DNA of 64,000 bases from Arthrobacter bussei. Lineage in GTDB: Bacteria > Actinomycetota > Actinomycetes > Actinomycetales > Micrococcaceae. The stretch spans positions 434,001-498,000 of the forward strand of contig NZ_VJXX01000001.1 in assembly GCF_009377195.2 (NCBI RefSeq), read 5' to 3'. The translations under genes and the position numbers were made by a program. The notes under the pieces were generated by a model. The model searched no databases and had not been told where the DNA came from. It saw only the letters and a program-made list of their open reading frames with translations. Every line of letters begins with the position of its first letter. Position 1 is the first letter of the stretch. This document shows, piece after piece, positions 9,281 through 22,688 of this stretch.

Positions 9281-10519
9281 ATGAAAACAGTCATCCTGCG
9301 CCTCGGTGGATTCGTAGGTTTCCCTCTCCTCGGTATCCTGACACCCCTCCTCCTCCTGCCGGTCATCGCGCGCGTGGCGGGTCCTACGGGATGGGCCAGC
9401 ATCGTATCGGCGATAGCGATCGGGTCGTTCGGCGCCACCGCCATCCTGTGGGGCTGGAACATCAGGGGCACCGTCCTGGTTGCGAGCACCACCTCCAGCG
9501 CCCGCCGGGCCGAACTGTACGGCCAGAGCCTCGTGATCAGATCATCTCTGGCCGTTGTCGTCGTGCCCGTCGTCATCGCGCTCACGGCCGTGATCGCCGC
9601 ACCCGAGTTGCGGTGGCAAGCTGCAGCCGTTGCGGGTGCGACAGCCGTCTCGGGCCTGTCCCCCGCCTGGTTCTGTGTCGGCATCGGGTCTCCCAGGCTC
9701 ATGGGCGTCTTCGATACGCTGCCGCGCGTCGCCTCGGCGGTCATCGCGATCCCTCTCGTGGCGTCTACCCAAAACATCTCCTACTACCCCGGGCTGCTCC
9801 TCGCCCTCACCTGTGCTGCCCTCGTCGTGTTCCAGAGGACATACTTCCGGCGTGACGTCCCGGCACGTCCGACCGTCAGGGGGAGTTTCAACGAGTGGCG
9901 GCGCCAGGTCGGATCAGCGGGTGTCAACATCTCCGGGAGCGCTTATTCCTCGGTCCCGGTTCCGATCGCCACCTTTCGGGGCCCGGAGGCAGCAGCGAGT
10001 GTATATTCCTCCGCTGATCAGCTCTACCGATTCGGCCTCTTCACCACTGTCGCTCTGGGCAACACCTTTCAGGGCTGGACCCTTGAGGTGCACGGAGCCG
10101 CTCAGGTTCGACGCCACCGTGCAGCGATGCTCTCGCACCTCGTGCTCGGCTTGGTGGGTGCGGTGATTCTCTGGGTCTTCGGACCCCTTGCCTCCTCGAT
10201 CCTCTTCGGGGTCGACGTCGCTGCGACACCGGAGGCCTGCCTGCTCTACGGACTGGCGTTCCTCTTCATCAACCTTGGCACCCCTCTGATCCGGAACCTT
10301 CTCATCCCTGCGGGAAGGGACGTCTTCGTCCTCCTGTCCACCATCACGTCGGCCATCGTGGGCATCGCCCTGATGGTCCTGCGCTCGGACGCCGGCAACT
10401 TGACCGGTATTGCCGTCGGGGTTGCGGCCAGCGAGGCGATCCTCTTCGCAGCCGTTCTTCCTGCCGCACTCAGATCGTTGCGACGGCTCAAGCAGTCTCC
10501 AGAAGAAAGGGCAGCATGA
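9281..10519 (+). CDS. Wzx-type polysaccharide flippase (MOP superfamily)
   Basis: 412-aa protein with about 12 predicted membrane segments spread through the whole length, opening with GGFVGFPLLGILTPLLLLPVIARVAGPTGWA. This is the classic N-terminal pattern of polysaccharide transporters of the MOP/MATE-like superfamily. It is predicted to flip a lipid-linked oligosaccharide across the cytoplasmic membrane. It ends with a charged tail and overlaps the start of the next glycosyltransferase by four bases (ATGA at 10516-10519), so the two are coupled. A Wzx-type flippase close to a Wzm/Wzt ABC exporter (12.5-14.1 kb) implies at least two different export routes in this locus. Confidence 0.82.
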   Translation: MKTVILRLGGFVGFPLLGILTPLLLLPVIARVAGPTGWASIVSAIAIGSFGATAILWGWNIRGTVLVASTTSSARRAELYGQSLVIRSSLAVVVVPVVIALTAVIAAPELRWQAAAVAGATAVSGLSPAWFCVGIGSPRLMGVFDTLPRVASAVIAIPLVASTQNISYYPGLLLALTCAALVVFQRTYFRRDVPARPTVRGSFNEWRRQVGSAGVNISGSAYSSVPVPIATFRGPEAAASVYSSADQLYRFGLFTTVALGNTFQGWTLEVHGAAQVRRHRAAMLSHLVLGLVGAVILWVFGPLASSILFGVDVAATPEACLLYGLAFLFINLGTPLIRNLLIPAGRDVFVLLSTITSAIVGIALMVLRSDAGNLTGIAVGVAASEAILFAAVLPAALRSLRRLKQSPEERAA

Positions 10520-11436
10520 TCAATCCGCATCATGTCCAGGCAGTGATTCCGACCTACAACCCGACCGAACATCTGACGGTGCTCGTGCGCGGGCTGCTCA
10601 CAGCCGGACTCGACGTCATCGTCGTCGATGACGGGTCCGGACCCGGCAGTGCCGGAGTGTTGGATGTCGCGCATGATCTGGGCGCCCGGGTCCTTCGGCA
10701 CGACCGCAATCGAGGCATCGCTGCCGCGTTGAACACCGCTCTGCAGGCAGCCGTGTCACAGGGATCCCAGTGGCTCTACACCCTTGACCAGGACTCGCTC
10801 CCGGACGTCGGTTTCGTCGGGACCGCCCTCGACTACGTATCCGGTGCACTCCCGGCCGGTGTGCGGATCGGTGTGCTCAGTCCGGCTGCCAACAATGGCG
10901 TGGCGATCGCGGGCCGAGAGACGAACGGGCTGCGCCACCCGCATGATCCCATCCAGTCCGGATCGCTCGTGTCCGTCCGGGCCCTCCTCGACGTGGGAGA
11001 TTTCCGGTCCGACTTCATCATCGACGGAGTCGATTCCGAGATGACGGCGCGCCTGCGGAAGGCCGGCTTCTCCGTCCTGTCCGTCCCCGGGACGGATCTG
11101 CACCACTCACTGGGACATCGGGTACCGGCGACATTTGCCGGTGTGCCCCTCATGAGGCGAGGCGTTCCCGTGACGGTCAATCAGCACGCTCCGTTCCGCG
11201 TCTACTACATGACGAGGAACGGCCTCGCAATCGCGGCGGCGTACGCAGGTTCGGCGCCCGGGTGGGTGGTGCGGCGTTGCCTCATCGAAGTGCTGGCGCA
11301 CGTCCTCCGCGTCGCCTTCGGGCGGGATCGCGTGCTTCAGCTGAGGGCACTCGGATGGGGCATCGTCGACGGGATCCGCGGGCGAACGGGGCCGCTCGAA
11401 CAGGATCGGCTTCGGAGACTGCACCCATCCGCATGA
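10516..11436 (+). CDS. Rhamnosyltransferase-like family 2 glycosyltransferase
   Basis: 306-aa GT2 enzyme with AVIPTYNPT, IVVDDGSGP, NRGIAAALNTALQ, TLDQDSLPD (DxD-type metal site), PIQSGSLVS and FIIDGVDSEMTARLRKAG. It is paralogous in layout to the gene at 5009. The C-terminal third carries FRVYYMTRNGLA, common to rhamnosyltransferases of the RfbF/WbbL neighbourhood. Together with rmlA immediately downstream, this makes an L-rhamnose (dTDP-rhamnose) donor plausible, though not shown. The start overlaps the flippase stop by four bases. Confidence 0.82.
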   Translation: MINPHHVQAVIPTYNPTEHLTVLVRGLLTAGLDVIVVDDGSGPGSAGVLDVAHDLGARVLRHDRNRGIAAALNTALQAAVSQGSQWLYTLDQDSLPDVGFVGTALDYVSGALPAGVRIGVLSPAANNGVAIAGRETNGLRHPHDPIQSGSLVSVRALLDVGDFRSDFIIDGVDSEMTARLRKAGFSVLSVPGTDLHHSLGHRVPATFAGVPLMRRGVPVTVNQHAPFRVYYMTRNGLAIAAAYAGSAPGWVVRRCLIEVLAHVLRVAFGRDRVLQLRALGWGIVDGIRGRTGPLEQDRLRRLHPSA

Positions 11437-11453
11437 CGGCATCGCCCGTAATT

Positions 11454-11481
11454 TTGCCGCTCCTTGCCTGACGGCAATAAT
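11454..11481 (+). promoter_or_regulatory. Candidate sigma-70-type promoter for leaderless rmlA mRNA
   Basis: TTGCCG at 11454-11459 and AATAAT at 11476-11481 are separated by 16 bases, and the last T of the -10 lies seven bases before the A of ATG 11488. No Shine-Dalgarno sequence precedes that ATG. The geometry matches leaderless transcripts common in actinobacteria. Prediction by eye only. Confidence 0.45.
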
Positions 11482-11487
11482 CGATGC

Positions 11488-12351
11488 ATGCGCGGGATTA
11501 TTCTTGCCGGTGGAACCGGCTCACGACTTCATCCGATCACCCTGGGCATCAGCAAGCAGCTGGTGCCGGTGTACGACAAGCCGATGATCTACTACCCGCT
11601 GTCCACCCTGATCCTCGCCGGTATCCGTGACATCCTGATCATCACGACGCCGCACGACGCCGAGCAGTTCTCCCGCCTCCTCGGCGACGGCAGCAAGTTC
11701 GGGGTCTCCATCACCTACGCCCAGCAGCCCTCGCCGGACGGCCTCGCGCAGGCTTTCATCCTGGGCGCGGAGCACATCGGCAACGAGACGGTAGCCCTCG
11801 TGCTGGGAGACAACATCTTCTACGGCCAGGGCATGGGCACCCAGCTGCGACGCTTCGCCGACATCGACGGCGGAGCCGTCTTCGGCTACCAGGTCGCCGA
11901 TCCGACGGCCTACGGCGTCGTGGAATTCGATGCGAACGGTAAGGCCATCTCCCTCGAGGAGAAGCCGGCCAAGCCTCGCAGCAACTATGCGGTTCCCGGG
12001 CTGTACTTCTACGACTCCACCGTGGTGGAGATCGCAGCGGATCTCGAGCCGTCCCCGCGGGGGGAGCTGGAGATCACGGATGTCAACCGGACCTATCTGG
12101 AGCAGGGGAAGCTGCATGTGGAGGTCCTGCCGAGAGGGACCGCCTGGCTCGACACGGGCACCTTCGAGTCACTGAACGACGCGTCCAACTTCATCCGCAC
12201 GGTGGAGAACCGCCAGGGACTGAAGATCGGCGCACCGGAGGAGATCGCCTGGCGTCAGGGTTTCCTCACCGACCAGGAACTGCAGGCCCGGGCGGAGCCG
12301 TTGGTGAAGAGCGGCTACGGATCGTACCTGCTGGGACTTCTGGGCCAGTAG
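11488..12351 (+). CDS. rmlA: Glucose-1-phosphate thymidylyltransferase
   Basis: Makes dTDP-glucose from glucose-1-phosphate and dTTP, the first step toward dTDP-L-rhamnose. The N-terminus [16 protein letters not shown] is the nucleotidyltransferase signature (GGxGxRL); LGDNIFYG carries the metal-binding Asp, and [17 protein letters not shown] is the RmlA hallmark. The length (287 aa) is normal for the family. ATG 11488 was chosen because the signature begins there; a TTG 24 bases upstream would add eight unlikely residues. rmlB, rmlC and rmlD are not in the window. A strong terminator follows at 12355. Confidence 0.95.
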   Translation: MRGIILAGGTGSRLHPITLGISKQLVPVYDKPMIYYPLSTLILAGIRDILIITTPHDAEQFSRLLGDGSKFGVSITYAQQPSPDGLAQAFILGAEHIGNETVALVLGDNIFYGQGMGTQLRRFADIDGGAVFGYQVADPTAYGVVEFDANGKAISLEEKPAKPRSNYAVPGLYFYDSTVVEIAADLEPSPRGELEITDVNRTYLEQGKLHVEVLPRGTAWLDTGTFESLNDASNFIRTVENRQGLKIGAPEEIAWRQGFLTDQELQARAEPLVKSGYGSYLLGLLGQ

Positions 12352-12354
12352 GAC

Positions 12355-12383
12355 GACGGGGCCCGCCACTGGCGGGCCCCGTC
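12355..12383. terminator. Bidirectional intrinsic terminator
   Basis: A perfect 13-bp stem (GACGGGGCCCGCC, 12355-12367) with a 3-nt loop pairs with 12371-12383, followed by TTCT. It starts three bases after the rmlA stop and also lies downstream of the convergent ABC exporter operon, so it may serve both. Confidence 0.85.
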
Positions 12384-12511
12384 TTCTGTATCGCCGCTCC
12401 ATATATCGCCGTCGCCCTGCGGCTGGGGAGGCGAGCCGACGGAACCCGGCCGTCAGCGGCGCGACAGAGACATCGTCGCTCCGGAGACGTCCCTGCGCGG
12501 CATCGGAACCG

Positions 12512-13237
12512 TCAGGAGCGCAGCCTGGCCACCACGTCCGCGACGTCGCCGTCCATGACCACCTTGCCGTGTTCGAGCAGCACGCCGCGGCTGCAGACAC
12601 GAGCCACCAGATCCAGGTCGTGACTGACGACCACGAGCGTCTTCCCCGCGTCGCCGAGCTCCTTGATCTTCTCGAGGCACTTCTTCTGGAAGGGCTCGTC
12701 ACCGACGGCGAGGATCTCGTCGATGAGGAAGATCTCCGGATCGGTGTGGATGGCCACGGAGAAGGCAAGCCGGAGGTACATGCCCGAGGAGTAGAACTTC
12801 ACCTCCGTGTCGATGAATTGCCCGATCTCGGAGAAGTCCAGAATGCTCTCGAAGCGCTCGTTGATCTGGTCCTCGGTCATCCCGAGGATGGCGCCGTTGA
12901 GGTAGACGTTGTCGCGTCCGCTGAGGTCCGGATGGAACCCCGCCCCGACCTCGATCAGGCCGGCGACCCGTCCCCTCGTCCTCACGGCACCGCTGTCGGG
13001 GAGCATGACTCCGGAGATGTGCTTCAGCAGCGTCGACTTGCCGGAGCCGTTGAGTCCCAGGAGGGCGACCGACTCCCCCTGTTCGACCTGGAGCGACACC
13101 TGGTCGAGGGCATGGAACTTTTGTGAGAGGTCGCCCTTGCGGCCCTTGACGATCCACACGAAGGCCTCCTTGATGGACCGCGTGTGACGGAGGACGAACT
13201 GCTTCGAGATCGACTGCACGTCGACGGCAACAACCAT
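12512..13237 (-). CDS. Polysaccharide ABC exporter, ATP-binding subunit (Wzt/TagH-like)
   Basis: 241-aa ABC ATPase that powers export of a lipid-linked polysaccharide. The Walker A is GLNGSGKST near residue 60. The signature motif is degenerate (YSSGMYLRLAFSVA), as is typical of Wzt/TagH/RfbE exporters. Walker B is IFLIDEILAVGD, followed by the switch histidine in VVVSHDLDLV. The MVVAVDVQSISKQFVLRHTRS N-terminus is also typical. There is no C-terminal glycan-binding extension, so export is expected not to depend on recognition of a terminal modification. One base separates it from the permease stop. It is the last gene of the glf-glfT2-permease-ATPase operon. Confidence 0.92.
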   Translation of the reverse strand: MVVAVDVQSISKQFVLRHTRSIKEAFVWIVKGRKGDLSQKFHALDQVSLQVEQGESVALLGLNGSGKSTLLKHISGVMLPDSGAVRTRGRVAGLIEVGAGFHPDLSGRDNVYLNGAILGMTEDQINERFESILDFSEIGQFIDTEVKFYSSGMYLRLAFSVAIHTDPEIFLIDEILAVGDEPFQKKCLEKIKELGDAGKTLVVVSHDLDLVARVCSRGVLLEHGKVVMDGDVADVVARLRS

Positions 13238-13238
13238 G

Positions 13239-14132
13239 TCACAACTCCTGAGCGAAGCGGCCCTCGAGCCGCCGGAAGGTCAGCTGACCGGCCAGGATCA
13301 CGACGAGGGCGATCCCCAGTCCGATCGGCGTCCACACGTCGAGCAGGTTCGGCGGGACGGCCAGCAGGGGGTCTGTACGGGGCATGGTCGTCGTCGGCAT
13401 CCAGAAGGCGAAGTGGAACAGCTCGACGGCGATGGTCAAAGGGTTCGTCTGATAGATCGTATGGAGCACTTCGCCCCGGCCGGTCCCGAAAGCGTCGAAC
13501 AGCCCGTCCCGGACCATGGTCCAGGAGTAGAGGACCGGTGAGGCCCAGGTGGCGATCATCAGCAGCATGTCGACGAAGTTCTCGGAATCGCGGAAGTAGA
13601 CGTTGGCCGCACCGAAGAACAGCCCCAGACCGACGGCGAGCATCGTGACGATGGCGAATCCCGCGACGGCAGCGGCGATCTGCACGGGGCCCGGGGACCA
13701 GCCACCGATGAAGCAGGCGACCAGCAGGACGAGGAGCTGCGGCACGAAGTGCACGGCGGAGACCCAGACGGAGGCGACCGGGAACAGTTCGCGCGGAAGG
13801 TAGATCTTCTTGATCAAGCCGCCGTTGCCCACGATCGAGCGAGCCGCATTACCCAGTGCCTCGTTGAAGTAGTTGATGAGCACGATCCCGGAGAACAGGT
13901 AGATGGGGTAGTTCTCCGTGTTCCGATTCATCCCGAGGAAGATCCCGAGGGCGAACCAGAAGACCACGAACTGGACGCCGGGTTTGACGTAGGACCAGAG
14001 CAGCCCCAGGACAGACCCGCGGTACCGGACCTTCAGCTCCTTCGCCACCAGGAGGCGCAGGAGATACCTCGACCGGAGGACGTCACGGAGGCCACCCCCC
14101 AGGCCCGGCGTCGTCAGCTCAGCGCTCGACAC
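13239..14132 (-). CDS. Polysaccharide ABC exporter, permease subunit (Wzm/TagG-like)
   Basis: ABC-2 type permease with six hydrophobic segments and the conserved RYRGSVLGLLWSYVKP entry motif, LPRELFP, and DSENFVDMLL. It pairs with the ATPase gene one base downstream to move a lipid-linked glycan across the membrane. GTG 14132 is preferred because it lies immediately after the GlfT2 stop; an ATG at 14210 would add 26 Pro/Arg/Ser-rich residues entirely inside the GlfT2 gene. About 297 aa from the GTG. The coupling to GlfT2 suggests galactan as cargo, as for the mycobacterial Rv3781/Rv3783 exporter. Confidence 0.9.
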   Translation of the reverse strand: MSSAELTTPGLGGGLRDVLRSRYLLRLLVAKELKVRYRGSVLGLLWSYVKPGVQFVVFWFALGIFLGMNRNTENYPIYLFSGIVLINYFNEALGNAARSIVGNGGLIKKIYLPRELFPVASVWVSAVHFVPQLLVLLVACFIGGWSPGPVQIAAAVAGFAIVTMLAVGLGLFFGAANVYFRDSENFVDMLLMIATWASPVLYSWTMVRDGLFDAFGTGRGEVLHTIYQTNPLTIAVELFHFAFWMPTTTMPRTDPLLAVPPNLLDVWTPIGLGIALVVILAGQLTFRRLEGRFAQEL

Positions 14133-14133
14133 C

Positions 14134-17363
<3,230 letters not shown>

Positions 17364-17519
17364 TTATGCCGCAGCCCGGGCCAGACCCTGACCCGGCGGG
17401 CACCGGGCCGGTTCAGCTCGCCCTACGCTCCCTGCGACTCAGCTTCGAGCCCTGCACTTGTCCCGCGACATAGATGTGGCCACCCTACCGTCGGCCGATC
17501 TGCGTAGACCTGGGGGTAC

Positions 17520-19580
17520 TTACCATCCTGTTGCCGCCATCATCCGCTCGAAGAAATAGGGACTGAGCGTTCGAGCGTAGGTAGACGTGAGGTGATTGTC
17601 GTCGAGGTAGACCCGCATGTTCCCGATGACTGCCGGGCAGGAACCGGAGAAGCACACGTAGTCGTTCAAATCCATGACCTTGAGTCCCGGGGTGATGTCC
17701 GCCATCTGCTGGATGGGAGTGACGCCACTCATGTCACGGACCTCCTCCTCCCGAACATTGCATTCTTGCGCCGACTCACCGAAGTCCTCCGCACACTCCA
17801 TCATGTTCCTTGTGAAACGCGGGTTGTCACGGATGGCCAGCACGGGAATGCCCTGCTCGATCAATTCGCTGGCTCCTCGGCTGAAGCCGCCCGGCAATAG
17901 TTCGAACGGGGGTTCGGAAACGGAGTAGGTACCGGTGGTGAAAACCAGATCGGGCCGGAGATCAGCGATGTAGTCCTTGGCCTGCGCATTCCGCTCATTA
18001 CACTCCGCAGCAACTGCCTCGACGAAGCCGCCGAACTGGCATCCTCCTCTCACCAAGGCCACCAGTGCCCAGCCGTTCTCCTCAGCGAGCGGCTTCATGG
18101 TGGCGAGCCATTGCTGGACGTGGCTGTTGCCCACAGCGACGATAGTGCGGGAAGGTTCGGCCTGATCGACGATGATCGAGCAGTTCAAGCCTTGGAGCGC
18201 CCCGGCCTCGGTGGCAAAGCGTCCCGTGCAGGGGGTGAGGACGTTCGCATAGTCCCTACCACCGACGTCCGCGGTCGGGACGAGCGGAGCGTCGGGGTCG
18301 GTCTGATCGACATAATCCGTGTCGAAGATCCGTGCCCCCGGATTGTTCGTGTCCGCCTGGGCGGCAATCCGTTCCGACTCCAGGCGGATCTCCCGCTGCC
18401 ATCCTGCCAGGGGCGCCGCGACAAGGGTCAGACACACGGCGAGGACGATGACGGAACGGCGACGGCGCCTGTCCGCCCAGGCCAGGGCCCGCAGAGGCCT
18501 CTCGACGAAACGCATGGTCAAGTAGGCGAGGACGAGCGAGACCGCGATCACCACGAGTCCCCCGAGGATCCCCGGGGCGGCCGCATCACGCCAGATCAGG
18601 AAGAGCACCAGGACGGGCCAGTGCCACAGGTAGAGCGCGTACGAGAGATCACCCATGCGCACCAGCGGCCTCGATAAGAGGAAACGGTCGGCGCCGACCG
18701 CACTTCCAGTCTGGCCCGCGGCGATCACCAGAGCAGCCGCGAGGAGCGGCCAGAGGGCGACGTACCCGGGAAATTGACCCTGCACGTCCAGGAGGAACCC
18801 TCCGCTGAGCATCGCGCCGACACCGAGCCAGCCCGCCATGATCCGCAGGACCCGGGGCAGCCGGAGGAAAGGCAGGGCCAGGGCAAGCAGCGTACCGAGG
18901 GCGAACTCCCACAGCCGGGCGCGCGTGTCGAAGTAGGCGTACGCCTGGTTCGTGGAGGTCTCCCAGACGGAGAATCCGAGCGAGGCCACGAACAAGGCGC
19001 CGAACACGAGAAGGACGACGCCCCGGAACCGCAGACGGAAGCGCCGTGCCACCAGTGCGCTGAGGACGAACAGCAGAGGCCACAGGATGAACACCTGGCC
19101 CTGCACCGAGAGCGACCAGAAGTGCTGCAGCGGGCTCGCCAGGCTGTGGTCGTCGGCGTAGTAGTCCACGGCATTCGACGCCAGGACCCAGTTCTGGACG
19201 TAGAACAGCGAGGCCCAGGCCTGCTCGAGGATGTCCGTCCAGCGCGACCTCGGAACGAGGAGGTATGTGGCACCCAGCGTACCGAGAATCACGACGACGA
19301 CGGCGGGCAGCAGGCGCTTGAACTGGTGCAGCCAGTGACGGCCGAGGTCGAGCGGTCTCCCGGATTCGACCTTGCGTAGGAACGACAGCGCCAGCAGGAA
19401 CGCGGAGATGAGGAGGAACACGTCTACCCCGCCGGATACCCGGCCGAACCAGACGTGGTAGGCGACGACCATCAGGACTGCGAGCGCACGCAGCCCCTGC
19501 ACCTCAGGTCTGAAGCCGCGGTCGGGGGCCCTGCCGCCACCGCGCGGAGCGACAGTTCGGCTTGATTCAACGACCGTCAT
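17520..19580 (-). CDS. Acyltransferase 3 / SGNH two-domain membrane acyltransferase (OafA/YrhL type)
   Basis: 686-aa protein that O-acylates surface glycans or peptidoglycan. The N-terminal acyltransferase-3 domain (about residues 25-390) has ten or more membrane segments and the family motif GLRALAVLMVVAYHVWFGR with its conserved Arg and His. The C-terminal extracytoplasmic SGNH domain (about 420-686) shows VAVGNSHVQQW (nucleophile Ser), a GGC-centred block, and DDNHLTSTYAR holding the Asp-His pair. It is located next to the galactan operon, transcribed in the same direction with a 186-bp gap, so it probably has its own promoter. Acyl group and target are unknown. Confidence 0.88.
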   Translation of the reverse strand: MTVVESSRTVAPRGGGRAPDRGFRPEVQGLRALAVLMVVAYHVWFGRVSGGVDVFLLISAFLLALSFLRKVESGRPLDLGRHWLHQFKRLLPAVVVVILGTLGATYLLVPRSRWTDILEQAWASLFYVQNWVLASNAVDYYADDHSLASPLQHFWSLSVQGQVFILWPLLFVLSALVARRFRLRFRGVVLLVFGALFVASLGFSVWETSTNQAYAYFDTRARLWEFALGTLLALALPFLRLPRVLRIMAGWLGVGAMLSGGFLLDVQGQFPGYVALWPLLAAALVIAAGQTGSAVGADRFLLSRPLVRMGDLSYALYLWHWPVLVLFLIWRDAAAPGILGGLVVIAVSLVLAYLTMRFVERPLRALAWADRRRRRSVIVLAVCLTLVAAPLAGWQREIRLESERIAAQADTNNPGARIFDTDYVDQTDPDAPLVPTADVGGRDYANVLTPCTGRFATEAGALQGLNCSIIVDQAEPSRTIVAVGNSHVQQWLATMKPLAEENGWALVALVRGGCQFGGFVEAVAAECNERNAQAKDYIADLRPDLVFTTGTYSVSEPPFELLPGGFSRGASELIEQGIPVLAIRDNPRFTRNMMECAEDFGESAQECNVREEEVRDMSGVTPIQQMADITPGLKVMDLNDYVCFSGSCPAVIGNMRVYLDDNHLTSTYARTLSPYFFERMMAATGW

Positions 19581-21597
19581 CAGAGGCCTTCAGAGTAGAC
19601 ACGTTCACCGAGTGTACCGGCGGGTGCCGATGGGATCCTGTGAGGCCTGCATCCGTGCCCTGATGGAGGGAGCAGCCGGCAGGTCGCGCGCACGTTGTCC
19701 ACATCCTTCCTCATAGCCACCCGCTCGCAGGCCGGGCAGCCTAGCCTCTGACCTGACGGCGACGGGAGGCATTGTGGATCTGCACGTCACGCTGGTGGCC
19801 GCACCACCCCACGATTTCGAGACGGAGGACATCGTCGTCGACACCGCACGCCTTCCTACAGGATCAGCCCTTGCCGGGCGACTGCTCGAAGCGGGCTATC
19901 CCGGGCCACTCAGTGTCGGCGGCAGACCCCTGGACTCCCTGAACCTGGCGCCGCCGGAGGGGGTTCCACCCGGTTCCGTGATCGTCGCCGGGCAGTCACC
20001 CGATAGGAGCACCGCGACCCTCCCCCCTCTGGCGTTCGTGGTGCACTCGGGCCCCGACGCGGGTCAGGTCTTCCCCCTGGTCCGGGGCAGCTACACGATC
20101 GGGCGCGCCCGGGCAGCGATCACCCTGTCGGATCCAGGACTGTCCAGGAACCATGCACTGCTCACGATCGGGCAGCACTCCATCGTCATCGAGGACCTGG
20201 GGTCGGCCAACGGTACGTTGGTGGACGGACGCGCCGTGACGAAGGCGGTGATCGATGTCTCGTCGGAACTCCGTTTCGGGTCGAGCCGCTGCAGCATCGA
20301 CATCGTGGATGGAAAGGGCTGGACGCCGTCGATGGACCCATGCGTCCTCGATCCCCTGCCCGTCGGTCATCGGGTACCGAAACGGCCGTCGAAGGTCCTC
20401 GTACTCACCGCGCTGCTTCCACTGGTGCTGGGCGTGGTGTTGGCCCTGACCACGGGCATGTGGTTCTTCCTCGCCTTCAGTGCGCTGTCCGCGGTCACGG
20501 GGCTCGTGCCGCTTGCTGCGTATCGCCGGAGCGCCGCCCATTTCGCTTCCGCTCTCCAGGAAGCGGCTGATCGCGACCGACGGCGCCGTGTCGTGGCAGT
20601 CCCCGACCCCGGGCGATCGGCCCTGGACGCGCTGCGGCCGGCGCGCAGCGCGATGTCGACATCACCGACGAAGCAGCGGACATCCGCCGTCGTCCTCCTA
20701 CGCCTCGGGACAGCGCATCAGCGTGCCCACGTCTCGTCGGATGCGTCCGACGCTCTCTTGGTCCCGCCCATGCTCCACGACGTGCCCTTTCTCCTGCCGT
20801 GCGGCCGAGAGGACGGAGGAACAACGAGTTTCACCGTCACCGGTGACGCAGAGGCGGTCCGCGGCTTGCGGCGAGCACTGCTGCTCCAGACGGCGCATCC
20901 ACGGGCGGGCCAACCGGTGACGGTGATCTGGGCTGCTCCGCTGGAATTGGCGCGGCACGCCCGGTTCCTCCCGCATGTCGTCTTGACCCGCGATCCTGCC
21001 GCCCTCGCCGATCTCACCCGTAAGCCGGGCCTGCTCGTCGTGCTTCACGAGGCCGAGGACGTCCCGGTCACTTCCGGTGCAGCGACAGTCGTGATCCTCC
21101 GCTTCCTCGCGAACCCTCGCAGTGCCCGCCCCGGCGCTGTCGCCGATGTCGCCGCCGGCGATCGATGCGTCCTGCTGAGCGCAGATGACGGCATCGTCCA
21201 GCTCGAGGGTGAGCAGGTGAAGATCATCCCGGACGGGGTGTCGGAGAATAGCTTCGAACGGGCGGCACGGGCTCTGGCGCGCTCGGTCACCGCTGATCGG
21301 CGGGCCGGAGGCGGCGCCCAGGCGGAACCCGGGGCTCAGCTCGGTGCTCCACCGGCGTCGGCATCGCTGTGGTCGGACGTGCTGAATCCGCTGTCCGTCC
21401 GCAAGAACGTAGCCGATCAATGGCGGGTGTCCGATCCGGAACATCCGACGGCGCGCCTTGGTCGATCGTCCTCCGGTCCGCTTCTGCTCGACCTCGTCAG
21501 GGACGGACCGCATCTGCTGGTGGCCGGTACCACCGGCTCGGGAAAGTCGGAGCTCCTCCGCACCCTGGTGCTCGGACTGGCCCTGCACCAGCCACCC

Positions 21598-21618
21598 GAG
21601 CACCTGAGCACCTGAGCA
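21598..21618. repeat. 8-bp direct tandem repeat (2.6 copies) causing a frameshift
   Basis: GAGCACCT occurs at 21598-21605 and 21606-21613, followed by GAGCA (21614-21618). The extra 8 bases shift the EccC-like frame and bring in TGA at 21613-21615. Removal of one unit gives the expected EHLSMLLID continuation. Confidence 0.95.
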
Positions 21619-22391
21619 TGCTCCTGATCGACTACAAGGGCGGTTCAGGGCTCGGGGCGCTCGCCGCTCTGCCGCACTGCGTCGGGAGCATGACGGACCT
21701 GTCCTCCGAGTCCACGGCCCGCGCGCTCACGTCGATGCGCGCAGAACTGCGGCGGCGGGAGGCTCTGTGTGCCGACCAGGGCGTGCACGACCTGGACGCG
21801 CTCCGGCGAGAGTCTCCCGTGACGTGTCCGCCGAGACTGGTCGTCGTCATCGACGAGTTCCGCATGCTCAGCGACGACGTCCCGACGGCGGTCGCGGATC
21901 TCATGAAGATCGCGGCGCTCGGACGATCGCTCGGGGTGCATCTGGTCCTCGCCACGCAGCGCGTTCAGGGCGCGATCACGCCCGACCTGCGCACGAACAT
22001 CACGTCATCGATCCTGCTGCGCGTCCAGACCGCGATGGAATCACAGGATCTTCTCGGCTCCGGTGCTGCGGCGGAGATCTCCGTCGATCTTCCGGGCCGA
22101 GCATTCCTCCGGCGCGGTGCGGAAGAGCCACTCTCCTTCCAGGTGGCATCGTCGTCCACGCTTCCGCGGAGTGCCGACTCACCCGGCTGGCAGTTCCTGA
22201 CCGACTTTCTCGGCGAACGGGACGTGCGGCAGCCCGACCGGCGACGGAATCATGCCGCCCCCGGGCCGCGAGGAAGGACGTCCGATCGATTGGATCCGTC
22301 CCACGTTGCGTTCACCCTCACTGGACAAGACATCGGCCGAGCTCCGGGCCACGCGGATGGCGATGCACGGGGCCGGGCGACGAATCAGGGA

Positions 22392-22451
22392 CTGGACCAC
22401 GGAAAAAACCACGGAACGGACCACGGACGGGACCAGAGACCGGACCCTCGG
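22392..22451 (+). repeat. Imperfect 12-nt tandem repeat, five units, in the EccC-like gene
   Basis: Five 12-nt units with the core GGACCACGGA or a close variant (22392, 22404, 22416, 22428, 22440) encode LDHG-KNHG-TDHG-RDQR-PDPR. The tract sits in the hydrophilic linker after the first ATPase domain. Confidence 0.85.
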
Positions 22452-22688
22452 CCCGAGACTGCGCAGAAGGACGGCCCTGCATCGTCGGTCGCGAAGCCGT
22501 CACTTGCGTCCGAGTCGGTCCTCACGGATGCCGTCAGGGCCGTCGTCGACGCGGCAGGCGGTCCGGGCCGGCGTCGACCGCCCGGGCCCGTGCTGCCGCC
22601 CCTCCTGGCCTTCCTGACGCCGGACCTCTGCCGAACCTATCCTCCGGCCGACGATTGGAACGGGACGGCGTACGCCTCGGAGCGTGGC

